64,000 bases of DNA, from positions 1 through 64,000 of the forward strand of contig JAHAKD010000006.1 of assembly GCA_018371855.1 (NCBI GenBank), in the 5' to 3' direction. The translations under genes were made by a program, and so were the position numbers. Source of the stretch: Clostridium sp. (GTDB taxonomy: Bacteria > Bacillota > Clostridia > TANB77 > CAG-508). The notes beneath the pieces were generated by a model. That model saw only the letters and a program-made list of their open reading frames with translations. It did no database searches and had not been told where the DNA came from. Numbering within the stretch: the stretch's first letter is position 1; the number at the start of each line of letters is the position of its first letter. Below, piece after piece: positions 24,185-31,656 of this stretch.

Positions 24185-25109
24185 AGACGAAAAAAAGGCA
24201 ACAAGACAAAGTTATGGAGAAGAACTAGCAAATTTAGGAGAAAAGAATAATAAAGTAGTTGTATTAGATGCTGATTTGTCAGCTGCAACCAAAACTAGTA
24301 TATTTGCTAAAAAATTCCCAGACAGATTTTTTGACATGGGAATAGCAGAACAAAATATGATAGGAACTGCAGCTGGACTTGCTACATGTGGCAAGATTCC
24401 ATTTGCAAGTACATTTGCTATGTTTGCTGCTGGAAGAGCATATGACCAGATAAGGAACAGCATTTGCTATCCTAAATTAAACGTTAAAATTTGTGCAACT
24501 CATGCGGGAATAACAGTAGGAGAAGATGGAGCTACACATCAAATGATAGAGGATATATCTTTGATGAGAACAATTCCAAATATGACTGTTATTTGTACAT
24601 CTGATGATACACAAACAAGATGGGCAGTAAATGAAATTGCTAAATTTGAGGGGCCTGTATATTTAAGACTATGTAGATTAGCAACACCAAAAATATACGA
24701 AGATGAAAAATTTGAAATAGGTAAAGGAATCCAAATAGGCAATGGAACAGATGCTACGATAATAGCTACAGGAGTTGTTGTATCAGAAGCTATAGAAGCA
24801 ATGGAAGAATTAAAAGATATGGGATTAAATGTACGAGTTATAGATATGCACACAATAAAGCCAATAGACAAGGATATTATTATTAAAGCCGCAAAAGAAA
24901 CAAAGAAGATTATAACTGTAGAAGATCATAATATAATAGGTGGATTAGGCTCTGCTGTATGTGAAGTATTAGCAGAAAATTATCCTACAAAAGTATATAG
25001 AATGGGTATAAAAGATGAGTTTGGAAAGTCTGGTAAAGCAGATGATTTATTAAAATATTTCCAAATTGATAAAAGTGCTATTATAAAGACTGTTACAGAA
25101 AATAATTGA
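24177..25109 (+). CDS. Transketolase, C-terminal subunit
   Basis: The partner half of the split transketolase, 310 residues. It carries the pyrimidine-binding domain (RQSYGEELANLG, VVLDADLSAATKT, FDMGIAEQNMIGTAAGLA with the catalytic Glu, and ICATHAGITVGEDGATHQ). The C-terminal transketolase domain follows (VIDMHTIKPIDKDII, VEDHNIIGGLGSAV). Translation is coupled to the N-terminal subunit through the overlap, and GGAGG (24168-24172) lies just upstream of its ATG. The fold could also suit 1-deoxyxylulose-5-phosphate synthase, but the split organisation and length favour transketolase. Confidence 0.92.
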   Translation: MNKDEKKATRQSYGEELANLGEKNNKVVVLDADLSAATKTSIFAKKFPDRFFDMGIAEQNMIGTAAGLATCGKIPFASTFAMFAAGRAYDQIRNSICYPKLNVKICATHAGITVGEDGATHQMIEDISLMRTIPNMTVICTSDDTQTRWAVNEIAKFEGPVYLRLCRLATPKIYEDEKFEIGKGIQIGNGTDATIIATGVVVSEAIEAMEELKDMGLNVRVIDMHTIKPIDKDIIIKAAKETKKIITVEDHNIIGGLGSAVCEVLAENYPTKVYRMGIKDEFGKSGKADDLLKYFQIDKSAIIKTVTENN

Positions 25110-25130
25110 TGTAAATTTTTATGTACCCTA

Positions 25131-25159
25131 TTGCAATAAATCTTATTTATTGTTATTAT
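25131..25159 (+). promoter_or_regulatory. Promoter for the ftsEX operon
   Basis: TTGCAA (25131-25136), a 17-base spacer and TATTAT (25154-25159), 47 bases before ftsE. Confidence 0.6.
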
Positions 25160-25206
25160 ATCTTGTAGATATAAATAAAAATATATCGAATTAAGGAGCA
25201 ATTAAG

Positions 25207-25887
25207 ATGATAGAATTTAGAAATGTTTGCAAAAAATATGAAACAGGAACAGAAGCTGTAAAAAATGCCAATTTTGTTATAGAAAAAGGTGAATTTGCAT
25301 TTCTTGTAGGTGCTTCAGGATCAGGAAAATCAACATTAATAAAATTAATTTTAAAAGAAGAAGAACCTACATCAGGAAATATTATAATAAACGGAAAAGA
25401 TACTACATTTTTAAAACCAAACAGAATTCCATACTTAAGAAGAAGTATGGGAGTTGTATTTCAAGACTTCAGGTTATTACCAGACAAAACTGTTTATGAA
25501 AATGTAGCTTTTGCTATGTATATTGTAAAAGCTACACCAAGACACATTAGAAGACAAGTACCAATGGTATTATCATTGGTTGGATTAAGTGCAAAAGCTA
25601 AAATGTATCCAAACGAATTATCAGGAGGAGAGCAACAAAGAGTAGCACTTGCTAGAGCTTTAGTTAACAATCCTTCAATGTTAATTGCTGACGAGCCTAC
25701 AGGAAACTTAGATCCAGACACAGCTTGGGATATTATGACTCTTTTAAATGATATTAATTTAAGAGGAACAACAGTAGTTGTTGCAACTCATGCAAAGGAT
25801 ATTGTAGACCAAATGAATAAGAGAGTTATTCATATTCGTAAAGGCTCTATAGTAAAAGATGATGAAAAAGGTGGGTATGAATTGTGA
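25207..25887 (+). CDS. ftsE: Cell division ATP-binding protein FtsE
   Basis: ATPase of the FtsEX complex, which couples ATP hydrolysis at the division site to peptidoglycan hydrolases outside the cell. The 226-residue product starts MIEFRNVCKKYETGTEAVKN. It has Walker A (GASGSGKSTLI), the FtsE-typical VFQDFRLLPDKTVYENV, the signature LSGGEQQRVALARAL and Walker B (LIADEPTGNLDP). AAGGAG precedes the ATG. Its stop overlaps the ftsX start (GTGA), and two LytM hydrolases follow in the same direction, so the operon holds sensor, motor and effector. Confidence 0.96.
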   Translation: MIEFRNVCKKYETGTEAVKNANFVIEKGEFAFLVGASGSGKSTLIKLILKEEEPTSGNIIINGKDTTFLKPNRIPYLRRSMGVVFQDFRLLPDKTVYENVAFAMYIVKATPRHIRRQVPMVLSLVGLSAKAKMYPNELSGGEQQRVALARALVNNPSMLIADEPTGNLDPDTAWDIMTLLNDINLRGTTVVVATHAKDIVDQMNKRVIHIRKGSIVKDDEKGGYEL

Positions 25888-26804
25888 GATATAATGTTAT
25901 AACTTATCTATTAGGAGAAGGAATAAGGAATGTTTTTAAAAATAAAAAATCAACAAGTGCTTCAATAATTATAATGAGCCTTACAATGTTAATATTTGGA
26001 GTATTTTTCGTAATAACCCAAAATATTAACAGTATAATGAAACAAATAGAAAGTGAACAAGGAATAGAAGTATTTCTTTATGATATTTCAGAAGATCAAA
26101 CAAAAGCGCTAGAAGATTACATAAGAAATATTGATGGTATAAATACAGTAGAATATAAGTCAAAAGAAGATGCATTAAATCAATTAAAAAGTCAGTTTAA
26201 AGACAGGGAAGATTTATTATCTGGATATGATGAGAATAATATATTTCCAGCATCTTATGTTGTAACATTAACAGACTTAACTAAAAATAATGAAGTAAAA
26301 CAGAAAATAGAGGAGTATGATAAAGATAAGTCTGACACCGAAAAGGTAATAAAGAAAATAACAAGTAGTGATGAAACAATAACTACATTAATTAATCTAG
26401 CAAATGGAATCAGAATAATAACAGGAGTAATACTTGTAATTTTAATTATAATTTCAATATTTATAATATCAAATACAATAAAGCTTACAGTACATGCAAG
26501 AAGAAAAGAAATATCTATAATGAAATATGTAGGTGCAACTAATAGCTTTATAAGATGGCCTTTTATTGTAGAGGGTATAATAATTGGAATAATTTCAGGA
26601 GCAATATCAATAATTATTCTAGGAATAAATTATAATTTAATTGCAAATAAAATATTAGAGTCACAAGTTGTATCAGCAATGAGTATAAATTTATTAACTT
26701 TTGCAGATATGTTTGGATTGATTGTGTTAGTTTATACAATATTAGGTGTTGGAATAGGTATTTTAGGAAGTTGTATTTCTATGCGTAGATATTTAAAAGT
26801 ATAG
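25884..26804 (+). CDS. ftsX: Cell division protein FtsX
   Basis: Membrane component of FtsEX, 306 residues, starting with GTG in the overlap with ftsE. It has the usual four helices: about residues 22-44 (SASIIIMSLTMLIFGVFFVI), 170-195, 225-250 and 270-295. A large extracytoplasmic loop between the first two contains the hydrolase-contact region (GIEVFLYDISEDQTKALEDY). The cytoplasmic motif RRKEISIMKYVGATN is characteristic. Partner hydrolases are encoded 14 and ~1,200 bases downstream. Confidence 0.95.
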   Translation: MRYNVITYLLGEGIRNVFKNKKSTSASIIIMSLTMLIFGVFFVITQNINSIMKQIESEQGIEVFLYDISEDQTKALEDYIRNIDGINTVEYKSKEDALNQLKSQFKDREDLLSGYDENNIFPASYVVTLTDLTKNNEVKQKIEEYDKDKSDTEKVIKKITSSDETITTLINLANGIRIITGVILVILIIISIFIISNTIKLTVHARRKEISIMKYVGATNSFIRWPFIVEGIIIGIISGAISIIILGINYNLIANKILESQVVSAMSINLLTFADMFGLIVLVYTILGVGIGILGSCISMRRYLKV

Positions 26805-26818
26805 AAAAGGAGTTTATT

Positions 26819-27976
26819 ATGAAAAGATTTCTAAGAATATTAATAATAGTAACATTGTTAATATCAACTTTAGGGGTTTCAACTTTTGCAGCTGAATTAT
26901 TAGATTTACAAGAACAACAAACACAAGTACAAGCGAATCAAGATATGGCAACATCACAACTTCAAGCAGTACAAGAAGAACTAACAGAGAATTTACAACA
27001 AATTCAAGAACTAAATACTAATATTACACAATATGAAACAGAAATAAATGATTATAATACTCAAATTGTAACCTTACAAGATGATATTACAAAAACCGAA
27101 GAGGAGTTAAAAAAAGCAGAAGACAATTATAATAGTCAGAAAAAATTATTAGATGATAGATTAATAACTATGTACCAAGCTGGCACAACAGAATATTTAG
27201 ATGTTGTGCTAAGCTCAAAAACAATAACAGAATTTTTATCTAACTATTATTTGTTATCAATTTTAGCCGATTCTAATGTTGACTTTTTAGATACAATAGA
27301 AGAGCAAAAACAAATAATAGAAGATGAAAAGAAAAAACTAGAAGAGCAAAAGAAACAAATTGATACAGCAAAAGAAGAAAAAGAAAAAGCATCTATAATA
27401 TTACAAAACACAAAAGTTATGAAAGATACTTATACATCTCAATTAACCGATCAAGAAAAGCAAATACAATCAGAAATAGATGTATACCAAGCGCAATTAA
27501 ATCAATTGGAAGCAGAAATTCAAGAAATAACAGCTGATAGTATAATAATTAATCCAAATTATATTGGAGGAGAAATGCTATGGCCAGTGCCTGGTTACAC
27601 AAAATTAAGTTCTACATTTAAGATGAGAGTTCATCCTATAACTGGGGTATATAAATTACATAGTGGAATTGATATACCTGCACCTACAGGAACTAATTTC
27701 CTTGCAGCAAATGATGGAGTAGTAGTAAAGGCAGGATATAATACTGCATATGGAAACATGGTTATGATAGACCATGGTGGTGGAGTATCAACATTGTATG
27801 CACATGGTGATAAAATAATGGTAACATTAGGACAAACTGTAAAAAAGGGAGAGGTAGTTTTACAAATAGGTGAAACAGGATATGCAACAGGACCACATGC
27901 ACATTTTGAAGTTAGAATAAACGGAACTCCTGTAGATCCATTACCATATGTAACAAACCAAAATGGAGTAAACTAA
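26819..27976 (+). CDS. Secreted LytM (M23) peptidoglycan hydrolase with coiled coil, EnvC/PcsB-like
   Basis: Probable FtsEX-controlled murein hydrolase or hydrolase activator, 385 residues. A signal peptide (about 1-25) precedes a long Gln/Glu-rich coiled coil (about 28-245) of the kind that docks on FtsX. An M23 domain follows at about 250-375. Zinc ligands are visible in HSGIDIPAP (His, Asp) and in GPHAHFEVRING (HxH), with TLYAHGDKI between, so the site appears catalytically complete rather than an EnvC-type inactive domain. AAAGGAG precedes the ATG. It lies 14 bases after ftsX. Confidence 0.9.
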   Translation: MKRFLRILIIVTLLISTLGVSTFAAELLDLQEQQTQVQANQDMATSQLQAVQEELTENLQQIQELNTNITQYETEINDYNTQIVTLQDDITKTEEELKKAEDNYNSQKKLLDDRLITMYQAGTTEYLDVVLSSKTITEFLSNYYLLSILADSNVDFLDTIEEQKQIIEDEKKKLEEQKKQIDTAKEEKEKASIILQNTKVMKDTYTSQLTDQEKQIQSEIDVYQAQLNQLEAEIQEITADSIIINPNYIGGEMLWPVPGYTKLSSTFKMRVHPITGVYKLHSGIDIPAPTGTNFLAANDGVVVKAGYNTAYGNMVMIDHGGGVSTLYAHGDKIMVTLGQTVKKGEVVLQIGETGYATGPHAHFEVRINGTPVDPLPYVTNQNGVN

Positions 27977-28000
27977 CTTAAAAATAACGGAGGATAAAAA

Positions 28001-29212
28001 ATGAAGAAGATGTACTTAAAGGTTGTATCAATATTAGTGATTGCAACAGTAATATTAAATACAGTATCAATATCGTATGCAGCATCGAGCATTAGCAGCC
28101 AAAAAAATGAATTAAATCAAAAAATACAGGAAACGAAAGACAATTTAAATGAAGTAAATAGCCAAAAAGAAGAATCACAAGATAAAGTTAATAATCTATC
28201 TAGCCAAATAGATTCATATGAATCAAAAATTAATTCTTTAAAAAGTGAAATAGAAACAAAAACAAACGAGGTTAATGAATTACAGAAAAAACTAGATGAG
28301 TTAGAAGCAGAAAGAGAAAAAAATCAAAGTTTATTAGATGAAAGATTAGTTACATTATATGAATCTGGAGAGGTGTCATACTTAGATATGTTGCTATCTT
28401 CTACAGATTTAACAGACTTTATATCTAGTTATTATATGATAGAAACATTAACAGCAGCAGATAAAGAATTAATTCAAAATCTAGAAAATGATAAAAAAGA
28501 AATAGCTGATACTCAAGAAAAAGTAAACAATAGTTTAGGTGAAATAGAAAAAAATAAAACAGAATTAGAAAGTGTACAACAAGAATTGAGCAAGGCAAAA
28601 AATGAAGAGCAAACAAAGGTAGATAAACTAACTGAACAATCACATGATTTAGAAAATGATATAGAAGAATATGAGAAAAAGATGAAAGAGCTTGATGCAA
28701 AGGAAAAAGCTCAAGAAGCAGCTTTGCAGAAAAAATATGAAGAAGCTAAAAAGAAAGCAGAACAAGGTAATTCATCAGGTTCAAATTCTAATTCTGGAAG
28801 TTCTTCAGGAGGAAGTGTTAGTTCAAAAGGTTTTATAAGACCAGTTAAAACAGGAAAAATCACAGCTGGAATGTATTATTCTAGTGGAAAATACCATGGT
28901 GCTGTAGATTTTGGTGTATCAGTAGGAACACCAGTTTATGCAGCAGCAGACGGAATTGTAGTTACATCAACTTGGGGTGGTTCTGATAGTTATGGATATT
29001 ACATAAAAATTAAACATTATAATGGACTATATACTTTATATGCTCATGGCTCATCACTAGTGGCAAAAGTGGGACAAGAAGTAAAACAAGGACAACTGAT
29101 AATGTATTCAGGAAATACAGGAAATTCAACAGGACCACATTTGCATTTTGAAGTAAGAGTTGCACCAGGAGGATATAATAATAGGGTAAATCCATTAAAC
29201 TATTTACCATAG
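28001..29212 (+). CDS. Second secreted LytM (M23) hydrolase with coiled coil
   Basis: A paralogue of the preceding gene, 403 residues, 24 bases downstream. It has a signal peptide (to about residue 28, ending SISYAAS), a coiled coil (about 30-250), a Ser/Gly/Asn linker (NSSGSNSNSGSSSGGSVSS), then an M23 domain with HGAVDFGVSVGT, TLYAHGSSLV and TGPHLHFEVRVAPGG carrying the zinc ligands. The shared block LDERLVTLYESGEVSYLDML matches LDDRLITMYQAGTTEYLDVV in the first protein, showing duplication. Two hydrolases in one ftsEX operon may divide septation and elongation or sporulation roles; that is inference. Confidence 0.9.
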   Translation: MKKMYLKVVSILVIATVILNTVSISYAASSISSQKNELNQKIQETKDNLNEVNSQKEESQDKVNNLSSQIDSYESKINSLKSEIETKTNEVNELQKKLDELEAEREKNQSLLDERLVTLYESGEVSYLDMLLSSTDLTDFISSYYMIETLTAADKELIQNLENDKKEIADTQEKVNNSLGEIEKNKTELESVQQELSKAKNEEQTKVDKLTEQSHDLENDIEEYEKKMKELDAKEKAQEAALQKKYEEAKKKAEQGNSSGSNSNSGSSSGGSVSSKGFIRPVKTGKITAGMYYSSGKYHGAVDFGVSVGTPVYAAADGIVVTSTWGGSDSYGYYIKIKHYNGLYTLYAHGSSLVAKVGQEVKQGQLIMYSGNTGNSTGPHLHFEVRVAPGGYNNRVNPLNYLP

Positions 29213-29253
29213 TTAGATAGGGATTTTGGGACATTCCTTAAATCCCTATCTAA
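29213..29253 (+). terminator. Terminator built on a REP-like hairpin
   Basis: TTAGATAGGGATTT (29213-29226) pairs perfectly with AAATCCCTATCTAA (29240-29253). The loop TTGGGACATTCCTT-like core recurs in the hairpin at 30673-30700. Confidence 0.75.
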
Positions 29254-29339
29254 TTAAGTTTATGTATAATAACCTATAAATAAGAATAAAAATTTAAGTA
29301 GAGGTTATATTAAATATTAAAGAACAAGGGGGACTTTGT

Positions 29340-29915
29340 ATGAAAAAATCAACAATAGTAATTATAGTAGTGGTTGTTATATTAATAGCAATAATTGCCG
29401 GTTTAGTATCTAGCTATAATGGGGTAGTTAGTTTATCAGAAGAAGTTGATAATAAATTTGCTACAATTGATACTATGTTACAAAGAAGAGCAGATTTAAT
29501 ACCAAATTTAGTAAATACAGTAAAAGGGTACACAAACCAAGAACAAGCTGTTATAGATTCTGTAACAGATGCAAGAGCAAAATTAGCAGGAGCAAATTCT
29601 GTAGGAGAAAAAGCAAATGCTGACCAAGAATTGACAAGTGCGTTAAATAATTTATTAGTAGTAGTAGAAAATTATCCAGATCTAAAATCATCACAAAACT
29701 TTATTAATTTATCAGATGAATTAGCTGGTACAGAAAATCGTATAGCAACAGCAAGAAAAGATTATAATGATGCTGTAAAAAAATATAATACAAAAATAAA
29801 AAGATTTCCTACAAATATAGTATCTGGAATGTTCGGATATGGGGAAAAAGAATACTTCCAAGCATCAGAAGGAAGCGAGGAGGTACCAACTGTTGACTTC
29901 AATACTGTACAATAA
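29340..29915 (+). CDS. LemA family protein
   Basis: A 191-residue membrane-anchored coiled-coil protein. One N-terminal helix (TIVIIVVVVILIAIIAGLV) is followed by the conserved LemA block SLSEEVDNKFATIDTMLQRR-ADLIPNLVNTVKGY, then EKANADQELTSALNNLLVVV and ENRIATARKDYNDAVKKYN. The family usually ends with a Pro-X-V-X-F motif, here TVDFNTVQ preceded by VP. The molecular role of LemA is unclear; it is often paired with TPM-domain proteins, as here. The next gene starts inside its 3' end. GGGGGAC precedes the ATG. Confidence 0.93.
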   Translation: MKKSTIVIIVVVVILIAIIAGLVSSYNGVVSLSEEVDNKFATIDTMLQRRADLIPNLVNTVKGYTNQEQAVIDSVTDARAKLAGANSVGEKANADQELTSALNNLLVVVENYPDLKSSQNFINLSDELAGTENRIATARKDYNDAVKKYNTKIKRFPTNIVSGMFGYGEKEYFQASEGSEEVPTVDFNTVQ

Positions 29916-30666
29916 AAAAATTAAATATATATTAATTTTAGCTATTTTTTCTATAGTGTTAATTACTAATAGCTCATATGCTATTGTTTCACAAACAAGA
30001 GACTTTTATGTTAATGATTCAGCAAATTTATTGTCTGATGAAACAGAAGACTATATAATTGATATGAATAGAACATTAGAAGAACAAACTGGTGCACAAA
30101 TAGTAGTTGTTACAGTTCAAAATCTAGAAGGACAATCTTTAGAAGAATATGCTACAGAATTATTTAGAGATTATGGAATTGGAGACAAAGAAAAGAATAA
30201 TGGAGTTCTTTTATTGTGTGCATATGAAGAAAGGCAATTTAGAATAGAAGTAGGATATGGTCTTGAGGGAACTTTAACAGATGGAAAAACTGGTAGAATT
30301 CAAGATGAATATATAATTCCATACCTTAAAGAAAATAATTTTAATGATGGAATAAGAAATGGATTTAATGCTGTATTAAAGGAAGTAGAAAATGAGTATG
30401 GCATTACAATTGAAGGTGCAGAAGAAGGAAATGTAGTAGGAACAACAACTACAAGAACAGATGTAGCTAGCAATGTAGTACCAAATCTAATTATGATGGT
30501 AATATTTATATTAGTAGTAATATTTTTTAGCAGACGTGGAATCTTCTTTATAGGAGGTTTTGGTGGTGGTCACTTTGGTGGGCGGAGGCTCATTTGGTGG
30601 CGGAGGTTCCTTTGGAGGAGGAGGATCTTCCGGTGGAGGAGGATCATCAAGAAGTTTCTAAAGTGA
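29893..30666 (+). CDS. TPM-domain (YgcG-type) membrane protein, frameshifted glycine-rich tail
   Basis: I start this gene at TTG 29893, because GAGGAGG (29877-29883) lies 9 bases upstream and a signal peptide follows at once (YILILAIFSIVLITNSSYA). The frame overlaps lemA by 23 bases. The TPM domain spans about residues 35-170 (RDFYVNDSANLLSDETEDYI, GAQIVVVTVQNLEG, EVGYGLEGTLTDGKTGRI). A membrane helix follows (LIMMVIFILVVIFF). The normal Gly/Ser tail is interrupted: after GGFGGGHFGG the frame turns Arg/Trp-rich, while the adjacent frame from about 30582 reads GGGSFGGGGSFGGGGSSGGG and stops at 30659-30661. This is a frameshift in a GGTGGGCGG run, either real or a sequence error. Confidence 0.85.
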   Translation: MTSILYNKKIKYILILAIFSIVLITNSSYAIVSQTRDFYVNDSANLLSDETEDYIIDMNRTLEEQTGAQIVVVTVQNLEGQSLEEYATELFRDYGIGDKEKNNGVLLLCAYEERQFRIEVGYGLEGTLTDGKTGRIQDEYIIPYLKENNFNDGIRNGFNAVLKEVENEYGITIEGAEEGNVVGTTTTRTDVASNVVPNLIMMVIFILVVIFFSRRGIFFIGGFGGGHFGGRRLIWWRRFLWRRRIFRWRRIIKKFLK

Positions 30667-30672
30667 ATAGGT

Positions 30673-30700
30673 GGGATTTTGGGGACGTTCCTTAAATCCC
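30673..30700. repeat. REP-like hairpin, second copy
   Basis: GGGATTT (30673-30679) and AAATCCC (30694-30700) enclose a TGGGGACGTTCCTT-like core. The unit matches the hairpin after the second LytM gene (29219-29246) at nearly every position. Confidence 0.6.
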
Positions 30701-30709
30701 TAGCTATAT

Positions 30710-30748
30710 TAAAACCCGTATTAATATATTTTATTAATGCGGGATTTA
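30710..30748. terminator. Bidirectional terminator between convergent genes
   Basis: TAAAACCCGTATTAATA (30710-30726) pairs with TATTAATGCGGGATTTA (30732-30748) with one mismatch and one wobble pair. Confidence 0.75.
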
Positions 30749-30760
30749 ATTTTAGCAAAG

Positions 30761-30943
30761 CTAATTATATAAATTTTTTTCATATAAATCTTCTATATGG
30801 ACATTTTTTTCTTCAAAATTATCGATAAATCCTATTTTTGCAATATCATTATTTACTTCTTGTATCCACACAGGCCTTTCATTATAAAAGATATCTACTT
30901 TTTGTTTATTTCTTAAAATTTCATGTATTTTGGAAGCTTTCAT
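30761..30943 (-). CDS. sspH: H-type small acid-soluble spore protein
   Basis: A small spore-core protein, 60 residues. Family features are the N-terminal MKASKIHEILRNKQKVDI, the conserved YNERPVWIQEV (compare the family's YNGxPVWIQ) and the acidic tail NVHIEDLYE. I take the second ATG (30943) because AAGGAG lies 9 bases before it, while the first ATG (30952) touches that site. It is monocistronic and would be expected to be made in the forespore under a sporulation sigma factor; I could not define that promoter. Its presence is the best sign that this organism forms endospores. Confidence 0.82.
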   Translation of the reverse strand: MKASKIHEILRNKQKVDIFYNERPVWIQEVNNDIAKIGFIDNFEEKNVHIEDLYEKNLYN

Positions 30944-31023
30944 ACAAATCATCTCCTTAAAAAACTTGTACTATTAATATATCCAAAATATAGAAAAATA
31001 TTCCAAAAATATTTATAAATGAG

Positions 31024-31060
31024 GAAAATCCCCAGGTGACAAGCACCATAGGGGATTTTC
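31024..31060 (-). terminator. Terminator of the 71-aa membrane protein gene
   Basis: GAAAATCCCC (31024-31033) pairs perfectly with GGGGATTTTC (31051-31060), with an inner GGTG/CACC stem. On the minus strand it begins at the stop codon of the gene it follows. Confidence 0.8.
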
Positions 31061-31275
31061 TACCAGAACCAGAAGAAGAGCAGTATAAAAATGATGCCCT
31101 TCAACACCACAACCATTGCCCGCTCACGATCTCCGACCATCTTGTCTGGCTTTAGAAGCTTGTTAATTAGCCAATTTACAAAAAATAAAAGAATACCAAA
31201 AAGGGCCAAATAAAAGCTCCACTCTCCAAGCTTAAAGAATGCCCAGAGGATTAATAAGATAATGAAAAACCACAT
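31060..31275 (-). CDS. Small membrane protein, 71 aa
   Basis: I do not recognise this family. The 71-residue protein is very hydrophobic with three predicted membrane helices: MWFFIILLILWAFFKLGEW, FYLALFGILLFFVNWLI and AMVVVLKGIIFILLFFWFW. A basic cytoplasmic loop (NKLLKPDKMVGDRER) separates the last two. AAAGGAG lies 9 bases before the ATG. The gene is a self-contained unit with its own promoter (31324-31352) and a long terminator. Parts are unusually GC-rich (48% in bases 31081-31140), as also seen for the 13342 gene. Small hydrophobic proteins like this may be toxins, holins or membrane regulators; none can be chosen. Confidence 0.7.
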   Translation of the reverse strand: MWFFIILLILWAFFKLGEWSFYLALFGILLFFVNWLINKLLKPDKMVGDRERAMVVVLKGIIFILLFFWFW

Positions 31276-31323
31276 AGTCTATGCTCCTTTCATAATTATC
31301 AACAGTGAATAAATCTCAAATAT

Positions 31324-31352
31324 ATTATACCATATTAATTAACATAAATCAA
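31324..31352 (-). promoter_or_regulatory. Promoter of the 71-aa membrane protein gene
   Basis: On the minus strand TTGATT (31352-31347) and TATAAT (31329-31324) are 17 bases apart, about 48 bases before the ATG. Confidence 0.7.
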
Positions 31353-31445
31353 AATTGCAATATAAAATATTAATGTGTTAAAAGAGTATTAATTACAAAA
31401 AAAGAGTACCAAGTAAAATACTTGATACTTTAATAAAATATAAAT

Positions 31446-31520
31446 TGGTGACCCGTACGGGAATCGAACCCATGATTCAGCCTTGAGAGGGCTGCGTCTT
31501 AACCGCTTGACCAACGGGCC
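31446..31520 (-). tRNA. tRNA-Glu (anticodon CTC)
   Basis: On the minus strand the acceptor GGCCCGT pairs with ACGGGTC (one G-T), the anticodon stem CAGCC/GGCTG holds loop CTCTCAA, the T arm is ATGGG-TTCGATT-CCCGT, and CCA is encoded. It reads GAG codons. Confidence 0.93.
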
Positions 31521-31568
31521 ATAAACAAACCTCATTATTTATATCATAAAAATAAAATATAGTCAATA

Positions 31569-31640
31569 GGAACAAAATTTCGCAAAAATCTATTGACAAA
31601 AAAATTAAATCATATATAATAATAAGCGAACAAAAGTTTT
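31569..31640 (+). promoter_or_regulatory. Promoter of tlyA-recN flanked by two LexA-like boxes
   Basis: GGAACAAAATTTCG (31569-31582) precedes TTGACA (31593-31598) and TATAAT (31615-31620, 16-base spacer). A second box CGAACAAAAGTTTT (31627-31640) covers the start region. The second box fits the clostridial-type GAAC-N4-GTTT operator. recN is a classic SOS gene, which supports LexA control. Confidence 0.7.
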
Positions 31641-31656
31641 AAAGAAAGGCAGAAAA

